Notes under the pieces: generated by a model
The model's input: the letters and a program-made list of their open reading frames with translations, nothing else
What the model was told of the DNA's origin: nothing
Databases searched by the model: none
NCBI RefSeq assembly: GCF_029080175.1
Contig: NZ_JARFJC010000018.1
Source of the DNA: Luteipulveratus flavus
Lineage (GTDB): Bacteria; Actinomycetota; Actinomycetes; Actinomycetales; Dermatophilaceae
Strand: one strand, 5' to 3'
Length of the DNA stretch: 64,000 nt
In this document: positions 35,280 to 44,256 of the stretch, piece by piece
Numbering within the stretch: position 1 is the stretch's first letter
How the letters are laid out: each line of letters opens with the position of its first letter
Made by a program: the position numbers and the translations under genes

Positions 35280-36719
35280 TCAGAGACGCTGCTCGGAACG
35301 GTCGCCGGACCACAGCGTGTGGAACGTCCCCTCACGGTCGACCCGCTGGTAGGTGTGCGCGCCGAAGAAGTCGCGCTGCGCCTGGATCAGCGCCGCGGGC
35401 AGCCGTTCCGAGGCCAGCGAGTCGTAGTACGCCAAAGCGGAGGAGAACCCCGGCGCCGGGATCGCCGACGCCGCCGCCAGCCCGACGATGCGGCGCCAGG
35501 CCGCGTCACCGTCCGCGACGACCTGCGCGAAGTACGGGTCCGCCAGCAGGGTCACCAGGTCCGGGTTCTTCTCGTACGCCTCGGCGATGCGGTTGAGGAA
35601 GCGGGCCCGGATGATGCAGCCGCCCCGCCAGATGCGCGCCATCGCGGACAGGTCGATGTCCCAGTCGAACTCGGCGGCACCGGCCCGGATCAGGTCGAAC
35701 CCCTGGGCGTACGCGACGACCTTGGAGGCGTACAGCGCGGCGCGGACGTCGTCCTCGAACGTCTCGGGTACGGGCGGGGGCTCCGGTCGGTTGGTCGTCG
35801 ACCGGCGGACGGCGTCGCGCTGGTCGGCCTTCGAGGAGACCGCGCGCGCGAAGACCGCCTCACCGATGCCGGAGACGGGGACGCCGAGGCCGACGGCGTT
35901 CTGGACCGTCCAGACGCCGGTGCCCTTGGAACCGGCGTGGTCGAGGATGGCGTCGACGAGCGGCTTGCCCGTGTCGGCGTCGGTGTGGCCGAGGACCTCG
36001 GCGGTGATCTCGATGAGGTAGGACTCCAGGTCGCCCTCGTTCCACTGCTGGAAGACCTGCACGAGCTCCTCGGTGCTGTGGCCACCGGCGCGCCGCAGCA
36101 GGTCGTACGCCTCGGAGATCAGCTGCATGTCGGCGTACTCGATGCCGTTGTGGACCATCTTCACGAAGTGTCCCGCGCCGTCGTGGCCGACGTGGGTGAC
36201 GCACGGCTCGCCCTCGGCGACCGCCGCGATCGACTCCAGGATCGGGCGCAGCGTCTCCCACGACTCGTCCGAGCCGCCGGGCATGATCGACGGACCGTTC
36301 AGCGCGCCCTCCTCGCCGCCGGAGATGCCGGTGCCGACGAAGTGGATTCCCTTGTCCCGCAACGCTTTCTCGCGAGCGATGGTGTCCTGGAAGTTGGCGT
36401 TGCCGCCGTCCACGATGATGTCGCCCGGCTCGAACCGCTCGGCCAGCTGGTCGATCACCGCGTCGGTGCCCGGGCCGGCCTGGACCATCACGATCGCGGT
36501 CCGCGGCGTACGGAGGGACGCGACGAACTCGTCCATCGACTCCGACCCGACGAAGCCCAGGTCGCCGTGCTCGCGCAGCAGGTCGTCGGTGCGGGCCTGT
36601 GTCCGGTTGTGGACCGCGACGGTGTTGCCCTCGCGGGAGGCGAGGTTGCGGGCGAGGTTGGACCCCATCACCGCCAGCCCGACGACGCCGATGTTCGCGG
36701 TGGCTCTCGACCCGGCCAT
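35280..36719 (-). CDS. gndA: 6-phosphogluconate dehydrogenase, long NADP form
   Basis: A 479-residue long-form 6PGDH, the second in the window. It has IGVVGLAVMGSNLARNLA, VHNRTQART (Arg after Asn fits NADP preference), VDGGNANFQDT, GTGISGGEEGALNGPSIMPGG, catalytic FVKMVHNGIEYADMQL and GSKGTGVWTVQNA with the SKGTG substrate loop. The C-terminal AYYDSLASERLPAALIQAQRDFFGAHTYQR motif is complete. The 331-residue form by dnaN shares only the N-terminal domains, so the two are different subfamilies rather than a recent duplication. Confidence 0.96.
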   Translation of the reverse strand: MAGSRATANIGVVGLAVMGSNLARNLASREGNTVAVHNRTQARTDDLLREHGDLGFVGSESMDEFVASLRTPRTAIVMVQAGPGTDAVIDQLAERFEPGDIIVDGGNANFQDTIAREKALRDKGIHFVGTGISGGEEGALNGPSIMPGGSDESWETLRPILESIAAVAEGEPCVTHVGHDGAGHFVKMVHNGIEYADMQLISEAYDLLRRAGGHSTEELVQVFQQWNEGDLESYLIEITAEVLGHTDADTGKPLVDAILDHAGSKGTGVWTVQNAVGLGVPVSGIGEAVFARAVSSKADQRDAVRRSTTNRPEPPPVPETFEDDVRAALYASKVVAYAQGFDLIRAGAAEFDWDIDLSAMARIWRGGCIIRARFLNRIAEAYEKNPDLVTLLADPYFAQVVADGDAAWRRIVGLAAASAIPAPGFSSALAYYDSLASERLPAALIQAQRDFFGAHTYQRVDREGTFHTLWSGDRSEQRL

Positions 36720-36812
36720 GGCAGCTGCCTCTCCGATCGGTTCGTCTCGTCCTCCGTAGTCTCCACCCGTCGGGCGTTGTCAGGCCGACGGCGTGCGGGC
36801 GATAGTGAGCAG

Positions 36813-37061
36813 ATGGCGCAGGACATCGACATCCAGCAGCACATCAAGGACCTCATTGCCGAGGAGCACGGGCTGCGTGACGAACGCGGCGCCGGCGAGA
36901 TCTCGGCTCAGGACGAGCGCAAGCGACTGAAGAGCATCGAGGTCGAGCTGGACCAGTGCTGGGACCTGCTGCGGCAGCGCCGGGCCCGGCGCGAGTTCGG
37001 CGAGGACGCCTCCGACGCGACGGTGCGCGACGCCGGCACCGTCGAGGGCTACCGCGGCTGA
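36813..37061 (+). CDS. DUF2630 family protein
   Basis: An 82-residue hydrophilic, helical protein: DIDIQQHIKDLIAEEHGLRD, DERKRLKSIEVELDQCWDLLRQRRARREFGEDA and a short polar tail. This matches DUF2630, a small family in actinomycetes of unknown function with a likely helical hairpin. GATAGT lies 6 nt before ATG 36813 with no ribosome site between, so it may be leaderless. Divergent from gndA. Confidence 0.85.
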   Translation: MAQDIDIQQHIKDLIAEEHGLRDERGAGEISAQDERKRLKSIEVELDQCWDLLRQRRARREFGEDASDATVRDAGTVEGYRG

Positions 37062-37102
37062 ACGCCCCGCATCGACCGTAGGAACCGATCTCAGGAGGAC
37101 GC

Positions 37103-37747
37103 ATGACTCGCATCACCGTGCTCGGCGGCACCGGGTACGCCGGTGGCCACGTCGTCCGCGAGGCCGCCTCGCGCGGTCACCAGGTGACCTCGTACAGCAG
37201 GAACGAGCCGCAGGAGAAGGTCGACGGCGTGAGCTACCGGACCGTCGACGTGCTGCAGCCGCAGGCGCTGGAGGAGGTGTTCGCCGACACCGAGGTCGTG
37301 CTGGACACCCTCTCGCCGCGCGGCGACCTGGAGGGAAAGCTCGAGGACGTCGTCCGGTCGCTCATCGAGGTGGCCCGGCGGACCGGTGTCCGGCTGGGCG
37401 TGCTCGGCGGCGCCGGCTCGCTGTACGTCGCCGAGGGCGGGCCGCGGCTGATCGACACCCCGGAGTTCCCCGAGCAGGCCAAGGGCGAGGCGCGCACCGG
37501 ACTGACCGCGTTGCAGGACCTGGAGGCGTCTCCGCCGGAGGTGGACTGGTTCCTGGTGAGCCCGGCCGCCGAGTTCGGCGCCTGGGACCCGGGCGAGGCC
37601 ACCGGGAAGTACCGCGTGGGCGGTGACGTGCTGCTGGTCGACGAGAACGGACGCTCGTACGTCTCGGGCGCCGACCTGGCCGCGGCGATCGCCGACGAGA
37701 TCGAGACGCCGAGGTACCGCCGGAAGCGCCTCGGCGTCGCCTACTGA
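37103..37747 (+). CDS. NAD(P)H-binding protein, YwnB/NmrA-like
   Basis: A 214-residue NAD(P)-binding Rossmann protein: ITVLGGTGYAGGHVVREAASRGHQVTSYSR, then the partner strand TVDVLQPQALEEVF, VLDTLSPRGDL, and VLGGAGSLYVAEGG. The SGADLAAAIADEIE end is typical of the YwnB/Rv-type NAD(P)H-binding group. There is no catalytic YxxxK. GGAGGACGC precedes ATG 37103. It may share a transcript with the DUF2630 gene 41 nt upstream. Confidence 0.82.
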   Translation: MTRITVLGGTGYAGGHVVREAASRGHQVTSYSRNEPQEKVDGVSYRTVDVLQPQALEEVFADTEVVLDTLSPRGDLEGKLEDVVRSLIEVARRTGVRLGVLGGAGSLYVAEGGPRLIDTPEFPEQAKGEARTGLTALQDLEASPPEVDWFLVSPAAEFGAWDPGEATGKYRVGGDVLLVDENGRSYVSGADLAAAIADEIETPRYRRKRLGVAY

Positions 37748-37829
37748 CCCACCCAACCGGTCGGTCTGGACCCCCCCGCCCGTCGAGCCGCCACCTCCGC
37801 GGGTCGAGGAGGGCCGGAGCGTGCGGAGG

Positions 37830-37896
37830 CCCGTATCGAGACCTGGTGAGTCGTGGGGAGACCGGGCGTTCGCGGTGGCGGTGGTCTCGATACGGG
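37830..37896. repeat. palindromic intergenic repeat
   Basis: CCCGTATCGAGACC (37830-37843) and its complement (37883-37896) form 14-bp arms around a 39-bp loop. The same type of palindrome (TCGAGACC) recurs at 63848-63894. The gap 37748-38120 is non-coding and filled by this and the next repeat. Confidence 0.7.
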
Positions 37897-37950
37897 GCAT
37901 CACTGCGTTCGCCCCTACTCGACCGGCGAAATCCCTGTCGGTCGAGCCGG

Positions 37951-38010
37951 CACCTCCGCTGGTTGAGCCGGCCCGGAGCGCTAGCGGAGGGCCGAGTCGA
38001 AACCCGGTGA
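37951..38010. repeat. dispersed repeat copy A
   Basis: A 60-bp block containing GGTTGAGCCGGCCCGGAGCG is 59/60 identical to 55116-55175, 17 kb away. A further palindromic GAGCCGGC/GCCGGCTC-type tract continues to about 38115. Confidence 0.85.
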
Positions 38011-38120
38011 GCAGCAGGGAGACTCGACTGCTCGCCGTACGGGGCTTCGACACGGCTCGCCCAGCGGCTCGCCGGCTCAACCGGCGAGCGAGTGGCTCGA
38101 CCAGCGGGCGAGCCGGGGGG

Positions 38121-39140
38121 TCAGCGTTCGGTGATGCCGGTGGTGCTCTGGCGAGTCTCCAGGACGAACGGCGCCTGGACGTCCTCGTACCCGGCGCCGT
38201 CCCGCCGGCTGACGCGCTCGCTGATCAGCCGTACGGCACTGGTCGCGATGGCGCCCTTGTCCGGCGCGACGGTGCTCAGCGGCGGAAGGCTGTAGCGGGC
38301 CTCGTCCGAGCCGTCGAAGCCGACCACGGCGATGTCCTCCGGCACGCGCAGCCCGGACACGACCGCCTCGTGCAGGGCGCCCACGGCCAGCAGGTCGTTG
38401 CAGCAGAACACCGCGTCGGGCCGCCCCCCGTCCAGCCGGTCGAGCAGCCCGCGCATCGCGAGGACGCCGTCGCGGCGGTGGAAGCTGTCGGCGGGAGCGA
38501 CCAGGTCGTCCAGGACGGGGAGGCCGGCCTCGGTCAGCGCCTGCCGGTACCCCTGGAGCCGCAGCTGGGCGGTGGCGCGGCGGGGGTTGTCGCCGATCAT
38601 CGCGATGCGGGTGCGGCCGAGGTCGATCAGGTGCTGCGTGGCTGCGCGGGCGGCCGCGACGTTGTCGATCCCGACGCGGTCCAGGTCGAAGCCGGCGGTC
38701 TGCTCACCGAGCAGCACCACCGGGAACCCGGCCGGCACCTGACCGACGTCCTCGGCGACCAGGGCCTCCGGACTGACGATGGCGCCGTCGACGAAGTGCG
38801 GGCCGAGCGAGCCCAGGCTCTCCAGCTCGCGGTCGCGCTCGCCCTGCGTCTGCTCGATGAGCACGTTCCAGCCGCTGCTCTGCGCCGCGGTGATGACCAG
38901 GCCGGCGAGCTCGCCGAAGTAGGGGATGCCGAGGTCGGGGACGACGAGGGCGAGGAACCCGGTACGACCGCGGCGCAGGTTGCGGGCCCCGATGTTCGGG
39001 CGGTAGCCGGTCTGGGCCAGAGCGGCCTCGACCTTGAGCCGGTTCTCGGCGCGCACGAACGCGTACCCGTTGACGACGTTCGACACCGTCTTGACCGAGA
39101 CGCCGGCCAGCTCGGCGACGTCCTTGAGCGTGGCCGTCAT
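38121..39140 (-). CDS. LacI family transcriptional regulator
   Basis: A 339-residue LacI/GalR regulator. ATG 39140 has GGAGGAG before it and begins with the HTH TLKDVAELAGVSVKTVSNVVNGYAFVR, followed by the hinge and a periplasmic-binding-type domain (LALVVPDLGIPYFGELAG, DGAIVSPEAL, RVGIDNVAAARAATQHLIDLG, DAVFCCNDLLAVGALHEA, VVGFDGSDEA). It is divergent from the sugar ABC operon and is its likely repressor, acting through the palindrome at 39241. The ligand is probably the transported sugar. Confidence 0.93.
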   Translation of the reverse strand: MTATLKDVAELAGVSVKTVSNVVNGYAFVRAENRLKVEAALAQTGYRPNIGARNLRRGRTGFLALVVPDLGIPYFGELAGLVITAAQSSGWNVLIEQTQGERDRELESLGSLGPHFVDGAIVSPEALVAEDVGQVPAGFPVVLLGEQTAGFDLDRVGIDNVAAARAATQHLIDLGRTRIAMIGDNPRRATAQLRLQGYRQALTEAGLPVLDDLVAPADSFHRRDGVLAMRGLLDRLDGGRPDAVFCCNDLLAVGALHEAVVSGLRVPEDIAVVGFDGSDEARYSLPPLSTVAPDKGAIATSAVRLISERVSRRDGAGYEDVQAPFVLETRQSTTGITER

Positions 39141-39240
39141 CGGCTCCTCCTGCTCGGGCGGGCGCCCCGAGCCGGGGCGACGCGCGGTGGCCCCCGAAGG
39201 ACCCCTGATGTCGCGGCAGCGTAACAACGTTCTCGATTGC

Positions 39241-39267
39241 TTTACAACGTCGTGCCAACGATGTAAA
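39241..39267. promoter_or_regulatory. likely LacI-family operator
   Basis: TTTACAACGT (39241-39250), a 7-nt spacer and ACGATGTAAA (39258-39267) form an inverted repeat with one mismatch per arm. It is unusually AT-rich and lies midway between the regulator and the binding-protein gene. A partial AACAACGTT copy precedes it at about 39223. Confidence 0.65.
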
Positions 39268-39348
39268 ACAGGGCGAGGCCCGAGCGTGTGGCCTGCGTCA
39301 CAGCATGTCACGCGCTCGGGCATCCACCTCGTGTCCCAAGGAGTGCAC

Positions 39349-40506
39349 ATGCTCGGCACCACCACCCCGCCTCGTTCTGCGGGCCTGCGCACTGTCGCAG
39401 CGTCCGCCGTCGTCGCGCTCGCCTGCACCCTGTCCGCGTGCTCCAAGAGCGAGTCCGACTCCAGCTCCTCCGGTACGGGGGGCGGCTCCGCGGCCGCGGC
39501 GGCGACGTCCTCGGCCCCGGCCGCCGCGGCGTCCAGCAGCTCCAGCAGCGGCATGACCAGCGGCACCGGCATGGCCGAGTCCGGCTGCACCATCGCCACG
39601 ACCGGCTACCCGAAGGTCGACCTGAAGACCGCGAAGGTCGGCTTCTCCCAGTCGGAGAAGGAGGGCAACCCGTTCCGGATCGCCGAGACCAAGTCGATCC
39701 GCGACGAGGCCGCCAAGCTGGGCATCCCCAAGAGCAACCTGCTCACCACCAACGCCCAGAGCGACCTCAACAAGCAGATCAGCGACATCAAGTCGCTGCT
39801 CTCCCAGGGCGTCCAGCTGCTCATCGTGGCGCCGCTGAACTCCGACGGCCTGCAGCCGGCGCTCGACGCCGCCAAGGCCAAGAAGGTCCCGGTCGTCACG
39901 GTCGACCGCAAGGTCACCTCGAAGCCGTGCACCGACTTCCTCACCTTCATCGGCTCCAACTTCGTCGACCAGGGCAAGCGTGCGGCCGACGCGATGATCA
40001 AGGAGACCGGCGGCAAGGGCAAGGTCGCGATCCTGCTCGGCGCGTCCGGCAACAACGTCACCACCGACCGGACGAAGGGGTTCAAGGACCAGCTCGCGGC
40101 GCAGGGCCAGGGCCTGCAGATCGTCGCCGAGCAGACCGGTGACTTCGAGCGGGCCAAGGGTCAGTCGGTCATGGAGCAGCTGATCCAGTCCCACCCGGAC
40201 ATCACCGCGGTCTACGCCGAGAACGACGAGATGGGCGTCGGCGCCGTCAACGCGCTGCGCTCCGCCGGCAAGAACCCCGGCAAGGACGTCAAGATCGTCT
40301 CCATCGACGGCACCCACAACGCCGTCCAGCTGCTGGTCGACGGCAAGTACAACGGCGTGATCGAGTCCAACCCGCGCTTCGGCCCGCTGGCGTTCCAGAC
40401 GCTGCAGCAGTTCGAGGACGGCAAGGCGGTCCCGCCGAGCATCGTCATCACCGACGACGCGTACACCCCGGACAACGCCAAGCAGAAGATCAACAACTCC
40501 TACTGA
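39349..40506 (+). CDS. sugar ABC transporter substrate-binding lipoprotein (RbsB-like)
   Basis: A 385-residue lipoprotein. ATG 39349 has CAAGGAG before it; the signal peptide ends in the lipobox LSAC with the lipid-attachment Cys near residue 27-31. A Ser/Ala-rich linker leads to a periplasmic-binding-protein fold of the pentose/galactose class: KVGFSQSEKEGNPFRIAE, LLIVAPLNSDGLQPAL, VVTVDRKV, IGSNFVDQG, VYAENDEMGVGAV, IVSIDGTHNAV. It delivers a monosaccharide to the permeases encoded downstream. A stem-loop follows the gene. Confidence 0.92.
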   Translation: MLGTTTPPRSAGLRTVAASAVVALACTLSACSKSESDSSSSGTGGGSAAAAATSSAPAAAASSSSSSGMTSGTGMAESGCTIATTGYPKVDLKTAKVGFSQSEKEGNPFRIAETKSIRDEAAKLGIPKSNLLTTNAQSDLNKQISDIKSLLSQGVQLLIVAPLNSDGLQPALDAAKAKKVPVVTVDRKVTSKPCTDFLTFIGSNFVDQGKRAADAMIKETGGKGKVAILLGASGNNVTTDRTKGFKDQLAAQGQGLQIVAEQTGDFERAKGQSVMEQLIQSHPDITAVYAENDEMGVGAVNALRSAGKNPGKDVKIVSIDGTHNAVQLLVDGKYNGVIESNPRFGPLAFQTLQQFEDGKAVPPSIVITDDAYTPDNAKQKINNSY

Positions 40507-40517
40507 GTCCCGACCAC

Positions 40518-40550
40518 GCTCCCGGACGGCCCGTGCGGTCGTCCGGGAGC
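40518..40550 (+). terminator. intra-operon stem-loop after the binding-protein gene
   Basis: An 11-bp stem (GCTCCCGGACG at 40518-40528 with 40540-40550) and an 11-nt loop. A hairpin at this point commonly stabilises the upstream mRNA or lets only part of transcription through, giving more binding protein than ATPase. Confidence 0.65.
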
Positions 40551-40567
40551 ACCAACGAGGAGCCGCC

Positions 40568-42157
40568 GTGGTGGAGCAGCGCGAGCAGCACGCACCCGTC
40601 CTGGAGACCGTCGCAGGAACGAAACGGTTCGTCGGGACCCTGGCTCTGGACGACGTGTCGTTCCAGCTGCGACCGGGTGAGGTGCACGCGCTCGTCGGCG
40701 AGAACGGCGCCGGCAAGTCGACGCTGATCAAGGTGCTGACGGGCGTCTACCAGCTGGACGGCGGCGAGCTGCGGCACCGCGGCGAGCCGGTGTCGTTCGG
40801 CCGGCCGGTCGACGCGCAGCGGGCGGGGATCTCCACGATCTACCAGGAGGTCAACCTCATCCCGTTGCGCAGCATCGCGGCCAACGTCTTCCTCGGCCGC
40901 GAACCCACGCGGTTCGGGCTGGTCGATCGGTCGCGGATGCACCGCGAGGCCGCCGAGCTGCTGCGCGAGTACGGCATCCACAGCGACGTACGCCAGCCGC
41001 TGGGCTCCCTCGGCGTCGGCGCGCAGCAGATGGTGGCGCTCGCGCGGGCGGTCCACACCAACGAGACCACGATGTCAGGCGAGGGTGCGGGGGCCGCGCA
41101 GGTCGTGATCATGGACGAGCCGACCTCGTCCCTGGAGCCGCGCGAGGTCGAGACGCTGTTCGAGGTCATCGAGCGGTTGCACCGCAAGGGCATCGCGATC
41201 CTGTACGTCAGCCACCGCCTCGACGAGCTGTACCGGATCTGCGACCGGGTGACCGTGCTGCGCGACGGTCGGCTGGTCCACACCGGCGACCTCGCCGACC
41301 TGCGCCGGATCGAGCTGGTGTCGATGATGCTCGGCCGCGAGGTGAGCGACATCCGCCGGCACGGTTCGACCACGTTCGGCGACACCGACCACGCCGTCGT
41401 GGAGGAGGGGCGCAGCGAGCCGGTGCTCCGGGCGCAGAACCTCGTCAGCACGCCCAAGGTCCGCGACGTCTCGATCGACATCCACCCGGGCGAGGTCGTC
41501 GGCCTGGCCGGGCTGCTCGGCGCCGGTCGCAGCGAGACCGCCCGCGCGATCCTCGGCGCGCTCCCGCTGGACTCCGGGACGGTCGTCCTCGGCGGCCGGA
41601 AGCTGCCGTCCGGCAACGTCGGCGCGGCCACCCGCGCCGGCATCAGCATGCTCGCCGAGGACCGCAAGCTCGACGGCATCGTCCCCCACCTGTCGATCCG
41701 CGAGAACATCGTGCTCGCCTCGCTGCCCCGGCTCTCCCGGTTCGGGGTGGTGAGCCGGGCCCGCCAGGACGAGGTCGTGAAGACGTTCATGGAGCGGCTG
41801 CGCATCAAGGCGTCCAGCCCCGACCAGAAGGTCGTCGAGCTCTCCGGCGGCAACCAGCAGAAGGTCCTGCTCGCGCGCTGGCTGTGCACGCAGCCCAAGG
41901 TGCTGCTGCTGGACGAACCCACCCGAGGCATCGACATCGGCGCGAAGGCGGAGGTGCAGGCGCTCATCGACGAGCTCGCCTCCGACGGCCTGGGCGTCCT
42001 GCTCGTCTCCTCCGAGCTGGACGAGCTCGTGGACGGTTCGGACCGCGTCGTCGTCCTGCGCGACGGCGAGGTGGCCGGCGAGCTGAGCGGTGACGAGGTC
42101 ACCCGGGACGCCATCCTCGACGCGATCGCCGGCGACCAGCAGGAGGCCAGCGCATGA
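40568..42157 (+). CDS. sugar ABC transporter ATP-binding protein (RbsA/MglA-like)
   Basis: A 529-residue tandem-ATPase protein of the ribose/galactose type. NBD1 has Walker A GENGAGKSTLIKVL, signature LGVGAQQMVALARAV and Walker B VVIMDEPTSSL. NBD2 has the degenerate Walker A GLLGAGRSETARAILG, signature LSGGNQQKVLLARWL and LLLDEPTRGIDIG. NBD1 has a short insert (NETTMSGEGAGAAQ) between signature and Walker B, absent from E. coli RbsA. GTG 40568 follows GAGGAG. Confidence 0.94.
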   Translation: MVEQREQHAPVLETVAGTKRFVGTLALDDVSFQLRPGEVHALVGENGAGKSTLIKVLTGVYQLDGGELRHRGEPVSFGRPVDAQRAGISTIYQEVNLIPLRSIAANVFLGREPTRFGLVDRSRMHREAAELLREYGIHSDVRQPLGSLGVGAQQMVALARAVHTNETTMSGEGAGAAQVVIMDEPTSSLEPREVETLFEVIERLHRKGIAILYVSHRLDELYRICDRVTVLRDGRLVHTGDLADLRRIELVSMMLGREVSDIRRHGSTTFGDTDHAVVEEGRSEPVLRAQNLVSTPKVRDVSIDIHPGEVVGLAGLLGAGRSETARAILGALPLDSGTVVLGGRKLPSGNVGAATRAGISMLAEDRKLDGIVPHLSIRENIVLASLPRLSRFGVVSRARQDEVVKTFMERLRIKASSPDQKVVELSGGNQQKVLLARWLCTQPKVLLLDEPTRGIDIGAKAEVQALIDELASDGLGVLLVSSELDELVDGSDRVVVLRDGEVAGELSGDEVTRDAILDAIAGDQQEASA

Positions 42158-43119
42158 CCGACCTCACCCTCCGAGGACGCTCGCTCGACAAGGGCGCGGT
42201 GTCCCGGTGGCTCCAGGACTACGGCGTGTTCGCGGCGGTCGCCGCGCTGCTCGTCTTCAACATCCTGTTCACCGACAACTTCCTGTCGGCCGCGAACTTC
42301 CGTACCCAGCTGGTCCAGGCCGCCCCGATCTGCATCGTGGCGCTCGGGATGGCGCTGGTCATCGGCACCGAGGGCGTCGACCTGTCGGTCGGGTCGGTGA
42401 TGGCGCTGTCCGCCGCGCTGGTCCCGCTCTACCTCGGGTACGGCGTCGTCCCGGCGATCCTCGCCGCGCTCGTCGCCGGCCTGGCGGTCGGTCTGCTCAA
42501 CGGCGTGCTCGTCGCGTACATCGGCATCCAACCCATCGTCGCGACGTTGGCGCTGCTGGTCGGCGGACGAGGGCTCGCGCTGGTCATCGCGCACGGGCAG
42601 CTGGTCGACATCCGCGACCCGGACATGCTCACGCTGGGGTCCGGGGAGATCCTCGGTATCCCGATCGTGGTGGTCGTCGCGGCCGTCCTGTCGCTGCTGA
42701 TCTGGCTGCTGGTCGGGCGGACGACGTTCGGTCGCCGGCTCGTCGCGATCGGCGACAACCGGACGGCCAGCACGCTTGCCGGCCTGCCCGTACGCCGCGT
42801 CCTCGTCGGCGTGTACGTCATCTGCGGGGTCCTCGCCGCAGCCGCCGGCGTGCTCGCGACGGCGCGTCTCGGGGCGGGCGACCCGGCCAACACCGGTCTG
42901 CTGATGGAGCTGTCGGCGATCACCGCGGTCGTCGTCGGCGGCACCCCGCTGAGCGGCGGCAAGGTGCGCATCCTCGGCACGATCTTCGGCGCGCTGCTGA
43001 TGCAGCTGCTGCGCGCGACCCTGATCAAGAACGACCTGCCCGACTCCACGGCGCAGATGGTGCAGGCCGCGGTGATCATCCTCGCGGTCTACGTCGCCCG
43101 AGAGCGAGGGACCCGATGA
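42154..43119 (+). CDS. sugar ABC transporter permease 1 (RbsC-like)
   Basis: A 321-residue BPD_transp_2 permease with about nine hydrophobic segments. Family pattern ALGMALVIGTEGVDLSVGSVMALSAAL, LLNGVLVAYIGIQPIVATLALL, GRRLVAIGDNRTASTLAGLPV with the cytoplasmic coupling motif, and VVVGGTPLSGGKVRILGTIFGALL. ATGA overlap with the ATPase gene. Confidence 0.93.
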   Translation: MTDLTLRGRSLDKGAVSRWLQDYGVFAAVAALLVFNILFTDNFLSAANFRTQLVQAAPICIVALGMALVIGTEGVDLSVGSVMALSAALVPLYLGYGVVPAILAALVAGLAVGLLNGVLVAYIGIQPIVATLALLVGGRGLALVIAHGQLVDIRDPDMLTLGSGEILGIPIVVVVAAVLSLLIWLLVGRTTFGRRLVAIGDNRTASTLAGLPVRRVLVGVYVICGVLAAAAGVLATARLGAGDPANTGLLMELSAITAVVVGGTPLSGGKVRILGTIFGALLMQLLRATLIKNDLPDSTAQMVQAAVIILAVYVARERGTR

Positions 43120-44219
43120 GCGCGCCCACCCCGGCGTCCAGCCCGGCCACCGACCCCGAGTCGGGGTCCACCCCGCGCCCCGACGCGGACCCGGTGGACG
43201 GCGCCACGCCCGCGCCGACCGAGCCCGCTGAGCCGACCGGCCCGGCCAGCTCGCCGCAGGTACGCCAGCAGCTGTTCGCCAGCCTGCTCCAGCGGCAGGG
43301 CGCGGCGGCTGCGCTGATCCTCGTCCTCGCGATCTCGTGGGTCACGCTGCCGCGGTTCGGGTCGACCGAGAACATGCGCGACATTGCGCTGCAGAGCTCG
43401 TTCCTGGCGATCATCGCGCTGGGCATGACGTTCGTGATCATCACCGGCGGGATCGACCTGTCCGTCGGGTCGGTGTACGCGCTCGGCGGGGTGCTGGCGG
43501 CGTACGGCGCGCAGTCCGGCGTCCTGATGGCGCTGCTGCTGCCGCTCGCGGTGTGTGGCGCGATCGGCCTGGTCAACGGGCTGCTGGTCGCCCGGCTCGG
43601 GTTACCCCCGTTCATCGTCACGCTGGCGTCGTTGCTGTTCGCCCGCGGCCTGCTGCTGGCGATCACCAGCGAGGGCTCCAAGACCCGGACGATCTCCGAC
43701 TCCTCGTTCCTGTCGCTGGGCCGGGACTCCTTCCTCGGGCTCGGGCTGCCGGTGTGGTTCGCGATCGTGCTGTGCCTCATCGGCGGGCTCGTGCTGCGAC
43801 GGACCCGGTTCGGTGAGTCGGTCTTCGCGACCGGTGGCGCCGAGCAGTCGGCGCTGCTGATGGGTCTGCCCGTCGTGCGGGTCAAGGTCACGGTGTACGC
43901 CCTCAGCGGCCTGCTGGCCGGGTTCGCCGGGGCGCTCACCGCGGCGTACCTGCAGTCGGGCGTGACGGTCATCGGCGTCGGCGTCGAGCTGGACGCGATC
44001 GCCGCAGTCGTCATCGGCGGCACGCTGCTCAGCGGCGGTGCCGGCACGGTGCTCGGCACGGTCGTCGGCGTGCTGCTGCGCAACGTGATCTCCAACGTCA
44101 TCAACCAGATCGGTGGGCTCGACAGCAACTACCAGTCCGTCATCAGCGGCGCCTTCCTGCTGCTCGTCGTCGTCGTGCAGCGCCTGCTCTCGCAGGCCCG
44201 GCCCCGGCGCCGTCGATGA
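43116..44219 (+). CDS. sugar ABC transporter permease 2 (RbsC-like)
   Basis: A 367-residue permease paralogous to the previous one, with a ~50-residue Pro/Thr-rich N-terminal extension in the cytoplasm. It has ALGMTFVIITGGIDLSVGSVYALGGVL, LVNGLLVARLGLPPFIVTLASLL, SVFATGGAEQSALLMGLPV and VVIGGTLLSGGAGTVLGTVVGVLL. Two distinct permeases with one ATPase fit the fucose/rhamnose/YphDEF-like arrangement rather than the single-permease ribose system. ATGA overlap with permease 1. Confidence 0.93.
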   Translation: MSAPTPASSPATDPESGSTPRPDADPVDGATPAPTEPAEPTGPASSPQVRQQLFASLLQRQGAAAALILVLAISWVTLPRFGSTENMRDIALQSSFLAIIALGMTFVIITGGIDLSVGSVYALGGVLAAYGAQSGVLMALLLPLAVCGAIGLVNGLLVARLGLPPFIVTLASLLFARGLLLAITSEGSKTRTISDSSFLSLGRDSFLGLGLPVWFAIVLCLIGGLVLRRTRFGESVFATGGAEQSALLMGLPVVRVKVTVYALSGLLAGFAGALTAAYLQSGVTVIGVGVELDAIAAVVIGGTLLSGGAGTVLGTVVGVLLRNVISNVINQIGGLDSNYQSVISGAFLLLVVVVQRLLSQARPRRRR

Positions 44220-44256
44220 CCCGAGGCGGGCGCGGCCCGCGACGAGGAGCCGCCCC

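Noticed and set aside
33633..37061. An 1142-codon plus-strand frame across SDR, FUSC and gndA
   Set aside because: It is antisense to three well-recognised genes and only its last 83 codons (DUF2630) are real.
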